64,000 bases of DNA from Dipteronia dyeriana. Its lineage: Eukaryota; Streptophyta; Magnoliopsida; Sapindales; Sapindaceae. The DNA lies in NCBI GenBank assembly GCA_032871835.1, contig CM065301.1, positions 80,756,069 to 80,820,068 on the forward strand, written 5' to 3'. The number at the start of each line of letters is the position of its first letter. The first letter of the stretch is position 1. Of this stretch, positions 22,640 through 33,775 are shown in pieces. Under the pieces are notes generated by a model. It was not told the DNA's origin and did not search any database. It saw only the letters and a list, made by a program, of their open reading frames with translations. The translations under genes and the position numbers were made by a program.

Positions 22640-24240
22640 ATCCTATAGATGTCATTCCCGAATGAGGGTTTCTATGTAATCTCTAAGCTGGTAACACTTG
22701 GAAGTCTCATGACCGGTTTCCTTGTGGAACCTGCAGTATTTGGTTGTGTCTCACCGAGCAAACTAAGATTGACGGCGTGGCTCTTGTACCATATTCTTTG
22801 TTTCCAGAATGGCCAGGATTTCTTCCAGTTTTTTTCGAAGAAGGGTGTAGTTGGTGTATCTGCCTCAGTATTTTTTCGTGGTCTGTTCGGCATTACGCCC
22901 GTTTCCCCCGTCATTGCTCTTTTCTTTGCTGTTCCCTTTCTGTTTTCCCTTTTGGTTCTGCACCTGGAACTCGGCGTCCTTCTCGGGTTTTCCTCCATGC
23001 ATGTAGCTTCCTCTAGTGGCTAACTCTTCTTCTTCGGCTAATGCATACCCTCCTGCCATGTCCATCATATCTGCATACCTGGTCAGACGATCTCTTCTTA
23101 AATCGAAAGATAGTCGTCCATTTTGCAGGTTGTTGATGTATGCAACAATTATTGCTTCATCGTTTGCACTGTCAATTTCTGATACTGCTTGACCAAATCC
23201 CTCAGGTATTTCTTCAACGACTCATCTTTGCCTTGCTTTATTTGAGAAAGGTAAGCTACTGACTTTTTCTTGTGAACATTGCTCAGAAATTATCTTGAGA
23301 AGCTCCTGCTTAGTTCACCAAAACTTCTAATGCTTGCTAGGGGCAATCTCCCGAACCATCTTGAGCCCATGTCTCTTAAAGTTTGTGGAAAGTTAAGACA
23401 CAGTAAGGGATCACTATGGGCATACTGGGCCATAGCACTTTTATAGCGTCTGATGTGCTTCTTTGGGTCTGTGTCCTTCTTGAATTGCTCCACGTACGAC
23501 ATCATGAACCTTTCTGGGAATGGGGTCCGTAAGATTTCCCTGGTGAATGGACTGTTAGAATCGTCATCAGATAAATCGTTACACCCATAACGTCTGACCA
23601 ATGCGTCCATCTGTCGCCTATTGTTCTCGACTTCTCGAGTTAGGCTTTGGATTACAACGTCCTTGTTTCCCACCGGACTTTCCTAATGGTTGAACCGTTG
23701 GGTGATTGTCATTCCTCTTTCAGGTTCTTCACTTTGATGCTGGGTTTCACGTATGATTTCATGATGATGCTTACGATGATGCCGATCGTTATCTTCTGAT
23801 GACGACCGATCTCTATGCCGGTCATGTTTGCGGTGTCTAGTACGGATTGTCTGATCCTGGTTCTGCTTCTGGCGTGGTCGTTCCTCTTCAGGTGTTTCAC
23901 GTCCAGTCTGTTTGATTGGAGTAAGGTTCTTTCCGACTTCTGGTGTATTTATTTCTGGCCCTACTACCAATGAACGGAGCCTTGTAGGTGGGAGGTTAGG
24001 AGTTTGTGCTTCTGTAGCCAGTAGATCAACTTCTTCCTTTGTTGCGTCCGCCACCAGTTGTTGCAACGCTTCTCGGAAACGTTGTGTCAGATCTCCACTG
24101 GTTGGAGGGACTTGCTGGATCCCCGCCAGGAATGTAGGTTGGTTTTCTGTTGTTGTAGCGAGATCCCGCGAGGTATTGCCAACATGGAAGTTATCCGGAG
24201 ATTTTTGGACATCCCCAGAACTGCTTCTGCTTCCTGCCAT
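22640..24240 (-). pseudogene. Gag of gypsy copy A
   Basis: It starts at the ATG at 24240, about 30 bases inside the primer-binding site. The N-terminal part is basic and charged with an Arg/His-rich stretch. A TAG near 23685 interrupts it; the same frame continues with the capsid-like retrotrans_gag block (FTREILRTPFPERF, then DTDPKKHIRRYKSAM and LPLASIRSFGELSRSF) to 23290. Beyond this the frame is broken. A knuckle-like CRFHKETGHETSKC lies near 22690-22740 and matches the Tat Gag end. Gag would form the particle and bind RNA; stops and frame breaks make it non-functional. Confidence 0.82.
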
Positions 24241-24267
24241 TGCTTTTAATCAAGTCGGAGGTTCAGA

Positions 24268-24285
24268 GCCCTTCTTCTAGCGCCA
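24268..24285 (-). other. Primer-binding site of gypsy copy A
   Basis: On the minus strand, two bases after the LTR end, the sequence reads TGGCGCTAGAAGAAGGGC. TGGCGCTAGAAGGAG-like sites are usual in Tat-type plant elements. Copy B has a mutated version (TAACGCTAGAATGAGGG). Confidence 0.75.
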
Positions 24286-24287
24286 AT

Positions 24288-25149
24288 TGTTGACGTTGAT
24301 TTCTGGATTGTATCAGAAAAGCCAATTAGGATTGGATTTCGGCGTGATTTCAAAGAGAGAGAGGAGGAGAAAGTAAACAGGACATGAGTTTTTTTACGTG
24401 GTATAACTCCTATGACCGGAGAAACGTCCACGGGTGGTTGGATAATTAACCGAGCCAAAATCCACTATGAATTTATAATGTTACAAGCTCTCGATTTCTC
24501 TTTCTTCTCTCTGTATTTTTCTATTGATTGTTGTATATATTTTTTTTGGCGAGATTATGGATATATTTATATGTTTATAGAACCCTAATCTGCCTTGTAC
24601 AAGTAATAGATATTTGTATTTAATTACAATTATTTTCTTATTTGAAGCTGATTGTCTTCTTTCTTGTTTTGGAGTCTTGTATTGAAATCGAATGGGATTC
24701 TAGTAATGTAGTTCAATTTAAACTTGTTTCCTCATATAAGAGCGTTGTCTTTTTAAAGAAATAAAGTTGTTGCCTGATTGGGAACCCTTCCAGCTCAGTA
24801 TTCTATTCTCTTTGGGATTCCTTCCTGATGGATATATTCGTGTATTTAATGATCTAATCCGTGTGAACTAGGCGCTAGGCTTTTTATTCAGTTTTCATAT
24901 TTATCCCGAGCAAGGATAATACCAGCTGGTCCCGAGCAACATCATTTAAGCCCGAGTAGAAACGTCATTTAACCAGTCCCGAGTGTCGTTAACTACTCTC
25001 GAATAGGTTTTATTAAACATCTGCTTACTCGGGTTTTCTCTTCTTCGGCGATGTCTTGTAAGATATTTTCTTAATGTCTATTCGAATATCCACCTGGCAA
25101 TTTATCCTCTTTGTTGATGACTTGTTCATACGATAAAATTCACATGACA
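24288..25149 (-). repeat. 5' LTR of gypsy copy A
   Basis: 862 bp, partner of 13242-14107. It is next to the primer-binding site, which fixes the transcription direction as minus. Its outer end ATGACA is followed by the target duplication ATAAT at 25150-25154. Confidence 0.9.
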
Positions 25150-25154
25150 ATAAT

Positions 25155-26248
25155 AATGTTGATCAAATCCTAAAAAGTTGGTACGTAGTATTTTTAGAAT
25201 TTTTATTGTCCTCGGTAATTTTAATGAATGTTAATTTTTTTATTAATAAAATTATTTAACACGGAGTATAAAAAGATACTGTATTTGGTGGATTGCAAAT
25301 AGCATTGCTTCTTGATTTTTCCTATTTTGTAACAAGTCAAATCGACCAATATGGTCTCATTTCCACTTATCACTATCAACTCCTCCAATTCCCCATTTAT
25401 CCCGGAACACATCTGACCCTTCTAGTTCTAAGACTATGAAAAGAATTTTTTTTTTATCACCGACCAAGGTGGTTTAACGGTGAAAAGCGCTCATTAAACT
25501 CAACAATGTCCGGTTTAAATTGCCAAACATCTACGTATGTGATATATCAAAAAAGAAAAAAGGTTCGAAGAAATTTGATTCTATCTTAAAAAAAAAATAC
25601 AATTAATAAAACTTGAATAGTACGCTTAATACACTTGGCCTATAAAAAGCTGTTTGATAAATTTTCATATTGTTTCCTGAAACAGTTTTTAAATACCATT
25701 CAAAAACCCTAATCAACATAATTTTTAACTACCATCTAATTTAATATTATAGTAAATGAAATTTATTTAATTTGACAATATCCAAAATTCAGTTATATCA
25801 TTATATCAAATATTATGGTATATATTTATTATTTATATCACCTGTTTTCAAAACAAACGAATGTAACCACCGTCTAATTTAATTTGATAGTAAATAAAAT
25901 TCATTCATATTATATATATATATAATAAATAAAAGCAGAAGAATTTTATTTGAGTTCAAAATCAAAATGAATTATAATTTGTGAAAAGTGAAGTCACATG
26001 TTTAATCATCCTAACCACACTTTTGGAATTTCAATGTTATTATGATCACTAATATTTTTCTACGTGGAAACGGTCAAAACTCTAGACTATTACCATGTTT
26101 GTTTCCAAGTCTACCAACATTTTATATTATTTCTTTTTTCTTGCAAGTAGCCAAAGAAGACCAAACAAATTGTTGTGCCTTTGCTTTCTTGCTCTGTGTC
26201 TTTGATTGATTTAAAGAGACAGAAACCAGAAAGAAAAAAAAGGAAAAA
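25155..26248. other. AT-rich 5' flank of the unknown-function gene
   Basis: No coding frame supported. It includes the SINE-like segment entered separately, a (TA)n run near 25910-25924, and a short A-rich 5' leader (about 26220-26248) next to the start codon of the following gene. Confidence 0.55.
25463..25546 (+). repeat. Possible SINE remnant
   Basis: The segment has a box A-like AAGGTGGTTTAACGG and, about 45 bases on, a box B-like GGTTTAAATTGCC, the internal Pol III promoter layout of tRNA-derived plant SINEs. No target duplication or clear tail was found, so this is a weak call. Confidence 0.25.
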
Positions 26249-27204
26249 ATGGCATGTTTTGTGCCTTTTAACAACAGAAATTTGGATATAAGCTTCTTTG
26301 TCTTCAGGCCAACAGTGGTTTTTGTGGATGAGCTTGTTGAAGCACTCAAAACTTTCTCAGTTTGCACTCAAAATCATGGTTGTGTTCAGAGTTCTATTTT
26401 CAGGAGCATCCATGGAAATATGGTTAGATATATGCTTTTTTTATTTTATTTTCCCACTTTTATTCATCTTATTTTTACTTGATTTTGATTCACTTTTCAT
26501 AGTTTATATCAATAAAGTATTTTAATTTGTGATTCATCAGATCATATGGTATGGAGCATGGATGAAGGGGTGTAGTGAAAACAAAGAAATGTTAACTTCA
26601 GCTGTTGTAAGTACTTATACTGATCATTCAAAAGTGCTTTTAAGAAATTTGTAAAGTGTTTCTATGGCACGGGAATGAAATTTAGTAACTTGATTTCGAT
26701 TCAATCCATCCCGACTTATATCTTCATTTCTTTCTTTTTGCTTTCCAGCTACCCTTGTTACCAAATATATCAGGGATGGCAATTTTACTTGAACATATCT
26801 TCTTCGAAGCATACGCCGGAGAATCAAGAGAAGGAATCTGTGTCGCGAAATTCTCCACGGGAGACATAGTGTCGATGAACGTAGCCAATCCGACAGCTGG
26901 CGACATGAACGACCTCTGTTACGCAAACTTAGCCTTGTTCAGAGACCATTTCCTGAAGATGGAAGGTGCAGTTTCAGGAGTTTGCTTGAAATGCCAGAGC
27001 ATCCCTAGAGTTGCTTGCTTTTACGTCTGGAAATCGATGCATTTTTGCTATTCATGGATTCTTAACTCAGACTATAGAAAAACAATGCTACCTTATCTCG
27101 ACAAGTTTAAACTTGAAATCAAATATGACATTTTCCGGGTGGTTTTTGTCAGCAGCAGCTATCAGAATCCGATCGGAGAAGAAAAGGAGGCCATGGTCGA
27201 TTGA
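26249..27204 (+). CDS. Plant protein of unknown function, three exons, 231 aa
   Basis: Exons by GT-AG sites: 26249-26422, 26541-26606, 26749-27204 (TGA). They sum to 696 bases, all phase 0, without internal stops. The start is the first ATG after an A-rich leader. The protein begins MACFVPFNNRNLDISFFVF and has no signal peptide or clear membrane segment. Visible blocks are SIFRSIHGN (exon 1), WYGAWMKG (exon 2), ISGMAILLEH, FSTGDIVSMN, a CLKC pair and WKSMHFCYSWILNSDYRKT. From memory it belongs to a family of about 230-residue plant proteins without known activity (perhaps the one called DUF7392, not checked). I do not infer a function. It is the only apparently intact gene between the two gypsy copies. 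Confidence 0.85.
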
Positions 27205-27888
27205 ACTAACACAGAACCTACCAGTTTTGTATAAATTTTGTAATTTGGTTTGTAATTAAAATGATTGTAAGACTAACAAGATGCTCATTTTCTTCAAGTA
27301 GACCCTTTTAATACACTTGAATTTGATGCAACAAACAAGATGAATCTGAACTTGGAATTTCTCAGAAATGAGATTGGATAGTATGTGTAAATGTATTTTA
27401 GCTAGGCTTAATATGTTTTTAGTCGAAACTATCAAGCAAAAATACTGGTATAGTGTAGAATCAAACACAAGATATTTATCAAATTTTATATTATAAGGTT
27501 ACTGTGAAGGCTAGAGATGTTATGGTTGACTGCAAAGACTTAGAGTTGAGATTCTCTCCGGGTCTAGCCTAGCAAGTCCAACTCAATCAACTTAAAAATC
27601 CGATTTAAATTAACGACTTAAATTTCCATCCATCCATCCATTTGATATTAATCAAATGGTAGAAAAGATGAGTAAATGACAATCCTTAAATTTAGACCAA
27701 ATGGATGGATACAAATTTAAGTCACAACTTTTTTTTAGAAGTCACAACTTTTTCTACTCCTTCGATAAAAAGAGAAGTACAAATAAAGAAACAATAATAA
27801 TAATAAAAAAGACTAATCAAACTTAAGAAATGTTGTTAAAAAATAACTGTACTAACACAAATAAAATAATTATAGAATTATGGTTCAA
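27205..27888. other. 3' flank of the unknown-function gene
   Basis: AT-rich, no supported gene. It probably holds the 3' UTR (AATTAAAATGATTG near 27255). A small inverted repeat built on CCATCCATTTGATATT and its complement lies around 27625-27705. Confidence 0.5.
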
Positions 27889-28157
27889 TTCTATATTATT
27901 AATTTTTTTTTTTAAAAAGGCCATTTATTAAACGGGACGAAGAGCCCAACAAACCAACCCCGAACAAAAACAACAAAGGCAACAGAGCCCCTAAACAAGG
28001 AAGAAACAAACTAAAACAGAGCAAGAAAACAACAGAACCACACACCTCAAAACAACAAAGCTAAGCCTAAAAAAACAGAGCAATCAACAAAAAACACAGG
28101 GAAAGACAACCAAAAAGAGAGCTAGAAACAAAAGAAGAGAGGAGGGGAAAACAAAAA

Positions 28158-28942
28158 TCAGCAGTCCGCCCATTCCACGAAATCGCCCAACAAACTTGAT
28201 CCCATTTTAGCCAAACTGTCCGCAAAGGCACTAAATTTTTTTGGCTCAAAGACCACCTCCATTCCACCGACTGCATTCATGCTGCTCCGGATGTCCCTAA
28301 TTGAATTAACATGATCAATATTCCCGAAGTCCCCTTTGATCACCCATGACACAACAACCTTTGAGTCACTAATCACCAAAATGATCCGACCTCGCAGAGC
28401 CAAGTTTGAATGCACAACTCGACAGCCCTTCGAATAGCACATAACTCTGCAGTGTTGGAGTATAAAAATCCCATATAAAAAGAAAAGAGGCATAGAACTT
28501 TTTTTCCTTTCGAATCTCTCAAGATCCCACCAATGCCTGCATGCCCTGGCTTGCCTCTTGAAGAACCATCAACATTGAATTTAAGGCTGTCATTGCTAGG
28601 CGAAATCCAATCTGCAATTTTAGACTTCTTAGAAACCTTTGGCTCCAAACATAATTGTTTCACGTTGCATAACAAGGCATCCACCGAATCCAAATAACCT
28701 TTTCCAAGGTGTTTAAACCACCACGCAACACGGAATTTAACCTCATCAGCCATTTTCTCAATCCTTGGTTGCTTTCCGTCAAACACTAGATGGTTTCTGG
28801 CTTCCCAAATGATCCACACGACTGCACAGAAAAGGGAGGACCACGCTTTTGCTTGATTGGGAGTCGGACAAAGGCCAGTCCAGCTATCCATCCACTCTTT
28901 AATCTTCAAGTTAGCGCAGAAGAGCACTCCCCACCAAGACAT
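28158..28942 (-). pseudogene. LINE RNase H domain
   Basis: Two overlapping minus-strand frames join near 28430 by a frameshift. The first contains WIIWEARNHLVFDGK and LKFNVDGSSRGKPGHAGIGG, the start of the plant RVT_3-type RNase H with its catalytic Asp, then the Glu region NTAELCAIRRAVEL. The second has ISDSKVVVSWV and the C-terminal FADSLAKMGSS. This C-terminal RNase H is typical of plant L1-type LINEs. One frameshift is visible, so it is not functional. A similar but distinct domain lies at 53141-53552. Confidence 0.8.
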
Positions 28943-28972
28943 ACGGACCCGCCGAAGTGAGTTTGCCCACGA

Positions 28973-29340
28973 ACATGATACGTAGGTAATTCAAGTAATA
29001 CATGTAAGTGGAAGTGTGGAAGTGTGCAAGTGAAAGTGTCCTAATTAGATCAGTAGTTAGGTTATTAAGTTTAAATAAATTAGTTAGTGCAGCAGTGGAT
29101 TTGATAGTTCTCTTTATTTTTAGTTAGTGGTTATTTAATTGTTTGATTAGTAGGTAGTGGATTCCTTATTTTCAGATTCATTAGTTGTTGTAGACCTATA
29201 TAAAGGCTCTCTTTGAATTGAATAAAGATATCGATTAAATTGCAAATCGAATTATCTCTCCTTTTTTCTCTTTGTTAAATATTTTTTACTTCTTTTTTTT
29301 TTTTTTTAAATTCTTCTCTTTTCATTCTAAACTCTTCATA
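28973..29340. mobile_element. Probable insertion inside the LINE, LTR-like, boundaries uncertain
   Basis: The LINE coding similarity stops near 28972 and resumes near 29340. The DNA between has no coding similarity but shows TATATAAAGG near 29197-29206 and TGAATAAAG near 29218, the promoter and poly(A) signals of a short LTR, followed by a T-rich stretch. I could not find a clean TG...CA pair with target duplication, so a solo LTR is only a suggestion. Confidence 0.35.
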
Positions 29341-29539
29341 TATATTTCCTTAATTGGAAAACATTAGAACAATGAAGAAAGAGATGGTCAATTGATTCCC
29401 TCTCCACCTTACACAAAGGGCAGTCCAGGTCCACCAATTGAGTCATCCCGAAATCGTGAAGCACCTCTTTGACAAACAATCTCTTTTTCCATAGCTGCCA
29501 TAAAACAACTCTATTTTTGGAGGGCAACACCCCTTCCAC
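29336..29539 (-). pseudogene. LINE zf-RVT domain fragment
   Basis: The frame contains KNRVVLWQLWKKRLFVKEVL and then CPLCKVERESIDHLFLHC, the Cys/His pattern of the zf-RVT zinc-binding domain found between RT and RNase H in plant L1 elements. It is a fragment cut by the insertion to its left. Further LINE remains with several breaks continue to 29858. Confidence 0.75.
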
Positions 29540-29858
29540 ATAAGCTTTGGAACACTATCCGAAACTATCATGGAAGCAGACCCCACCGTGTAAATCCCTG
29601 TTGTGTTTAAAGACCACACAATTGTATCTAGAGAGCTACTTCAAAAGGGAATACATTCCAGAAAAGATATAAAACAACCCCATTGATCTTTCTCCTTATC
29701 AAAAAGCACACATCTAGTAGGAATGTACCAACCCCAACCATCAACAATCCAACTTCCAAAATTTTAACCACTCCACTTTTGTTAACAACTAAAGCATAAC
29801 ATCTAGGGAAATCTTCCTTCAGAGGTCTGCCATCCATACCTGAATCAGCCCAAAAATC

Positions 29859-30224
29859 TATTGTGAGTGTATCGACTTAGGGAATATGCACAATCAAACA
29901 CACAAGAAAAAAGAAAATAAAAGGCACGATATTTAACGTGGTTCAGCGTAAGCCTACGTCCACAGAGCGCACCTGCACTCAACTTCCACTATGAAATCGG
30001 TGTTTACAGTAACGAAGCAATATCTCTCTCCTTACGGCTCTCAATATTCTTTTCTCTCCTCTCTATGCAACACACATTACACATAAGAATTACATGAGTA
30101 TTTATAATAAAGTCTAGCCTAAAGCTAATAGAAATTGTTTTCCTAAATAAAACAATAAAACACTCATAAATAGAATAGAGAGCCAATCCTAAACATAATA
30201 GGATTCAGGCTTCACAACCCAACA
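29859..30224 (-). repeat. 3' LTR of the copia element
   Basis: On the plus strand it runs from TATTGTGAGTG (the terminal TG mutated to TA) to CACAACCCAACA. Next to it, 30225-30240 on the minus strand reads as the polypurine tract AAGTGGGAGAT typical of copia elements. Confidence 0.88.
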
Positions 30225-30316
30225 ATCTCCCACTTAAAGACTGAAACTAGAGTAGACTTCTTCCTCCTTCCTCGATGACTAGTGGACAGGTACAGTGCGT
30301 TCATCCTCCTCTGTCT

Positions 30317-30850
30317 TCAACCTTGAAGACCTACTGAAGCTGCGCACAGATCCAGTTTCTCTTTAGTCACTGGTTTGGTTAACATATCAGCTGGATTCTT
30401 ACTCCCTGCGATATTCACAAGCTTTAACACTCCATCTTCGATTAGCGACCGAATGAAATGATTCCATAGTCCTATATGCTTGGTCCTAGAATGGAACGCT
30501 AAATTCTTGGCCAAGTGTATCGCACTCTGACTATCACTGTGCAACACATTTATCACTTGCTCGAATCCTAACTCTGCTAACAACCCTTGTAACCATATAA
30601 GTTCCTTGCTAGCTTCTGTCACAACCACATGCTCTGTTTCAGTTGTAGATATGGTCACTATCTTCTGCAACTGAGAAACCCAACTAATAGTGGTACTCCC
30701 CATTGTGAACACATATCCAGTGGTGCTTCTCCTGTGATCCACCTCTCTAGCAAAATCAGAATCTACATAACCTTCCATCTTGAGTTCATTTCTCTTAAAG
30801 GTTAGACACTTCTCTGTCGTATCTCGCAGGTACCTTAGGATCCACTTCAT
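30317..30850 (-). pseudogene. RNase H of the copia element
   Basis: The minus-strand frame of about 178 codons begins MKWILRYLRDTTEKCLTFK and contains GYVDSDFA, STTGYVF, ISTTETEHV (Glu region), HSDSQSAIHLAKN, HSRTKHI and NPADMLTKPV, the ordered blocks of copia RNase H. The domain itself is open, but it is separated from RT at about 30853 by an in-frame stop, so the polyprotein is broken there. Confidence 0.85.
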
Positions 30851-30856
30851 TGCTTC

Positions 30857-31523
30857 TCAGTGTTGCTTGCCTGGATTAGACATGTATCTGCTCATAACTC
30901 CCACTGCATGGGAAATATCTGGTCTAGTGCAAACCATGGCATACATCAGACTTCCAATGGCTGAGGCATATGTTACTCTAGCTATGAAGTTTTTTTTTTC
31001 ATCCGTCTCTGGACACTGCTCCTTGGACAATCTGAAGTGACTAGCTAATGGTGTTCTTACCGGCTTTGCATCACTCATGTTGAATCTCTGGAACACCTTA
31101 TGAACATACTCTGCCTGAGATAGCTGTAAAGTACCCATCTGTTCGTTTATGCTAATCCTCATTCCAAGGATCTGCTTTGCTACTCTTAAGTCCTTCATCT
31201 CGAACTCACTCGATAGTTGCTTCTTCAAGTTGTTAATCTCTTCACAATCTGCACCAGCTACTAACATGTCATCAACATAAAGTAACAATATTATGAAGCT
31301 TGATTTAACCTTCTTGAAGTAGCAGCAATGGTCAGCATTGCATCTAAAGTAGCCATTCCGTTGCATAAACCCATCAAACTTCTTGTACCACTGTCGGGGA
31401 GCTTGTTTCAAACCATACAAGCTCTTCGTCAATTTGTAAACCATCTTTTCTCTGCCCTGTTCCGCAAACCCTTCTGGTTGCTGCATGTTTATCTCTTCCT
31501 CTAAATCTCCATGATGGAAGACA
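30857..31523 (-). pseudogene. Reverse transcriptase of the copia element, C-terminal part
   Basis: It contains YKLTKSLYGLKQAPRQW, then LLLYVDDMLVAG near 31270 with the catalytic YVDD intact, ILGMRI and YASAIGSLMYAMVCTRPDI. It is separated from its N-terminal part by the solo LTR at 31529-34349. Confidence 0.88.
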
Positions 31524-32258
31524 GTCTTTGTTAGGTCTGTGAGTTTTGTTGGCGTTATTCTATATCAAAACAACATTTCCTTTGTATTGTTTAGTTGTCT
31601 AGGATTCATGATGATTCAAGCTTCAAAGAGGAAATGACAACTATTCAAGCAAGTTCAAGTCTTCAAAGGGAAAAGTGCTGCTTCATGATTCTACAAAGGT
31701 ATATTAAGACATTTCTTTTCTCTTTCAAGGCTTAGGCACACACACACATATCATACATTTGTGTCCCTGCATCGTTGTGCACCATGTATAACACATTCAC
31801 ACACTTGAAGATGAATGCTCATGCATTGGTTTGGAAATAACATGTTTTGGAATATGCATGATTGAAAACTATCTCTATGTAGTTTGTATTCTAGTGTGAA
31901 TTGTGTTTGTATGTGTATATGTTTGTATAAAATGGATATTGAACTTGAATTTAGTCTTAAATCATTCTTGATTGTGTTCCGGTCATTTCAGTTACTCATA
32001 CTATTGATTTCAAGTTCCGAGTCAAAAGTTATGATACTTTCCAGTCATGTTGCGTACATTGTCTTCGTCTTCGTATATCGAGTTGAATTATTATCTTCTG
32101 GGTTGAGTATCTTATATTTCCATATCCGTGAGAGAGTTACGGTTTGTAATTCCTAAACAGATTCGAATTCCGAGTTTGGAGACCGGAGAACGGTCAAAGA
32201 ACAAGAGGGAAGCGCATGGGAGTTGCACCATGGCCGAAAGGCCAACAAGAGGTGCAAG

Positions 32259-32330
32259 CCCGAGATGGCGCGTGGCCATCTCGGCTGCAACTCCTTGCTG
32301 CCCCGAGATGCCCACGTGCCATCTCGGGGA
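32259..32330 (+). other. Two consecutive GC-rich hairpins in the first solo LTR
   Basis: CCGAGATGGC (32260-32269) pairs perfectly with GCCATCTCGG (32275-32284). CCCCGAGATG (32301-32310) pairs with CATCTCGGGG (32320-32329). The block lies in AT-rich DNA about 60-100 bp upstream of a TATA-like site. The second solo LTR has the same pair at 61924-61994. Confidence 0.7.
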
Positions 32331-33419
32331 AGAATCTTGAAGGGGTAGCTTTGTTCTTTTCACATATATCTCTTCCATCTTCTTTATATATCTCTTCTCT
32401 CTCTCATTTGAATTCAAGGAAGAAGAAAATGTAGTGCAGAAAATTTTCAGATTGTTTCTCTCAACTTTGAATCACCATATCTCTCTCATTTCTTATCAGA
32501 TTTGAGTGATTCAAATCGGAGAAGTTTCATATTGAAGTCCTCTATCATCTTCAAGAAACTTTGAGGTCATTTGTTTAAGTTTTCTGATGGATCGTACCAT
32601 TTTCGTGTCTGCACTCGAAATTGTAAAGGTATTTATTTATCTTTTGATTTCCTTGATTCTAATGTTCAAATATCTTGGGTCTTCTTCCTACTTGTGTGTA
32701 TTTGACTTGAACATATGTTGATGAGTGACAGGTCTTCAATTAAATGCTAGTTGTGTTTAATTAGATACTTGATTGTGAGTTAGGTTTCAATCAAACCTAT
32801 GTTTTCACATGATTATGAGTTGTATTGTGCTAGCATCTTATCTAGGACTATTTGTGCTTTGATTGACTTTATTTTCATGATTAATAGTCTTATCATGTGC
32901 TAGAAATCATTTGTTGAATAGATTTAGGATTAGCACATTTGATTATATATTTAGAGTCTATTAGAGTTAATGGACTATTTTTGTGAATATAGGCTCTAAA
33001 TGATTGCTAGAGATTTGATTGATCATATCTTGCATTTTTGTGTTAGTACTAAAGTCTTGAATATGTACTTCATGAACATGTTTATTTCAAGCTTTAGCAA
33101 CATGAATAAAATCTAGGTTTAAAGTGTGTATTTGAAAATTTGGCATGCTTTAGATTTTTGTTCATGTATAAGATCTAGACAATCTTGTTTTGTGAACTTT
33201 ATTGTCTATGTCTAGATCTTCATGGAGTGTACCTAATCCATACATTTCATATGCTCATGCATCATCTTGTGTGATGTCACTTTTGGATTATAAACTAGAA
33301 AAATATACTTTGTGTGCTCATTGATTAATTCTAGTTTCCATAGAATTTGTTGATCATCTTATTCTATGTTGCGTGCTTGTTTACGTTTTGCATTCATGAT
33401 CACCTACATGCCTTGTGAG

Positions 33420-33775
33420 AAGGAAGTCTTGACAATATGTGTGAGACCTATGGTGTTGAGCAAGAAGCCTTGGCAAGAAGTGTGAAACCTCGGATTGTCG
33501 AGCAAGGAAGTCTTGGCTAGAGGTGTGAAGCCTCGGATTGTCTAGCAAAGAAGTCTTGGCTAGAGGTGTGAAGCCTTGGATAGTCGAGCAAGAAGTCTTA
33601 CCTAGAGTTGGGAGAACTCGGATAGGTGAGCAAGAAAGTCTTGGCTAGAGTCGGGAAGACTCGGATAGTTGAGCCAGAAATCTTGCCTTGGGTTGTGAAG
33701 ATCCAGATAAGGTGAACAAGGAAGTCTTGATAAGAGGTGTGAAGCCTCAGATTGTTGAGCATAGGGCAGCAACGT
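33420..33775 (+). repeat. Tandem repeat block in the first solo LTR
   Basis: About eight diverged units of roughly 42 bp built on AAGTCTTGGCTAGAGGTGTG and then AAGCCTCGGATTGTCGAGCA. The corresponding block in the second solo LTR is at 62810-63165. Confidence 0.8.

Larger units (their letters stand above)
13242..25149 (-). mobile_element. Ty3/gypsy Tat-type LTR retrotransposon, copy A
   Basis: The complete element of about 11.9 kb has TG...CA LTRs at 13242-14107 and 24288-25149 and perfect target duplications ATAAT (13237-13241, 25150-25154). Gag-pol lies on the minus strand in the order gag, protease, RT, RNase H, second RNase H, integrase, so the right LTR is the 5' LTR. A spliced ORF on the plus strand sits between integrase and the left LTR. 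The second, archaeal-type RNase H and an antisense ORF are both known for the Tat lineage of plant gypsy elements. The coding regions carry stops, at least one frameshift and Asp-to-Asn changes, so it cannot move by itself. Confidence 0.92.

Noticed and set aside
22649..23023. Plus-strand open frames opposite gypsy gag
   Set aside because: They are shadows of the minus-strand gag and repeat in copy B only because the DNA is homologous.
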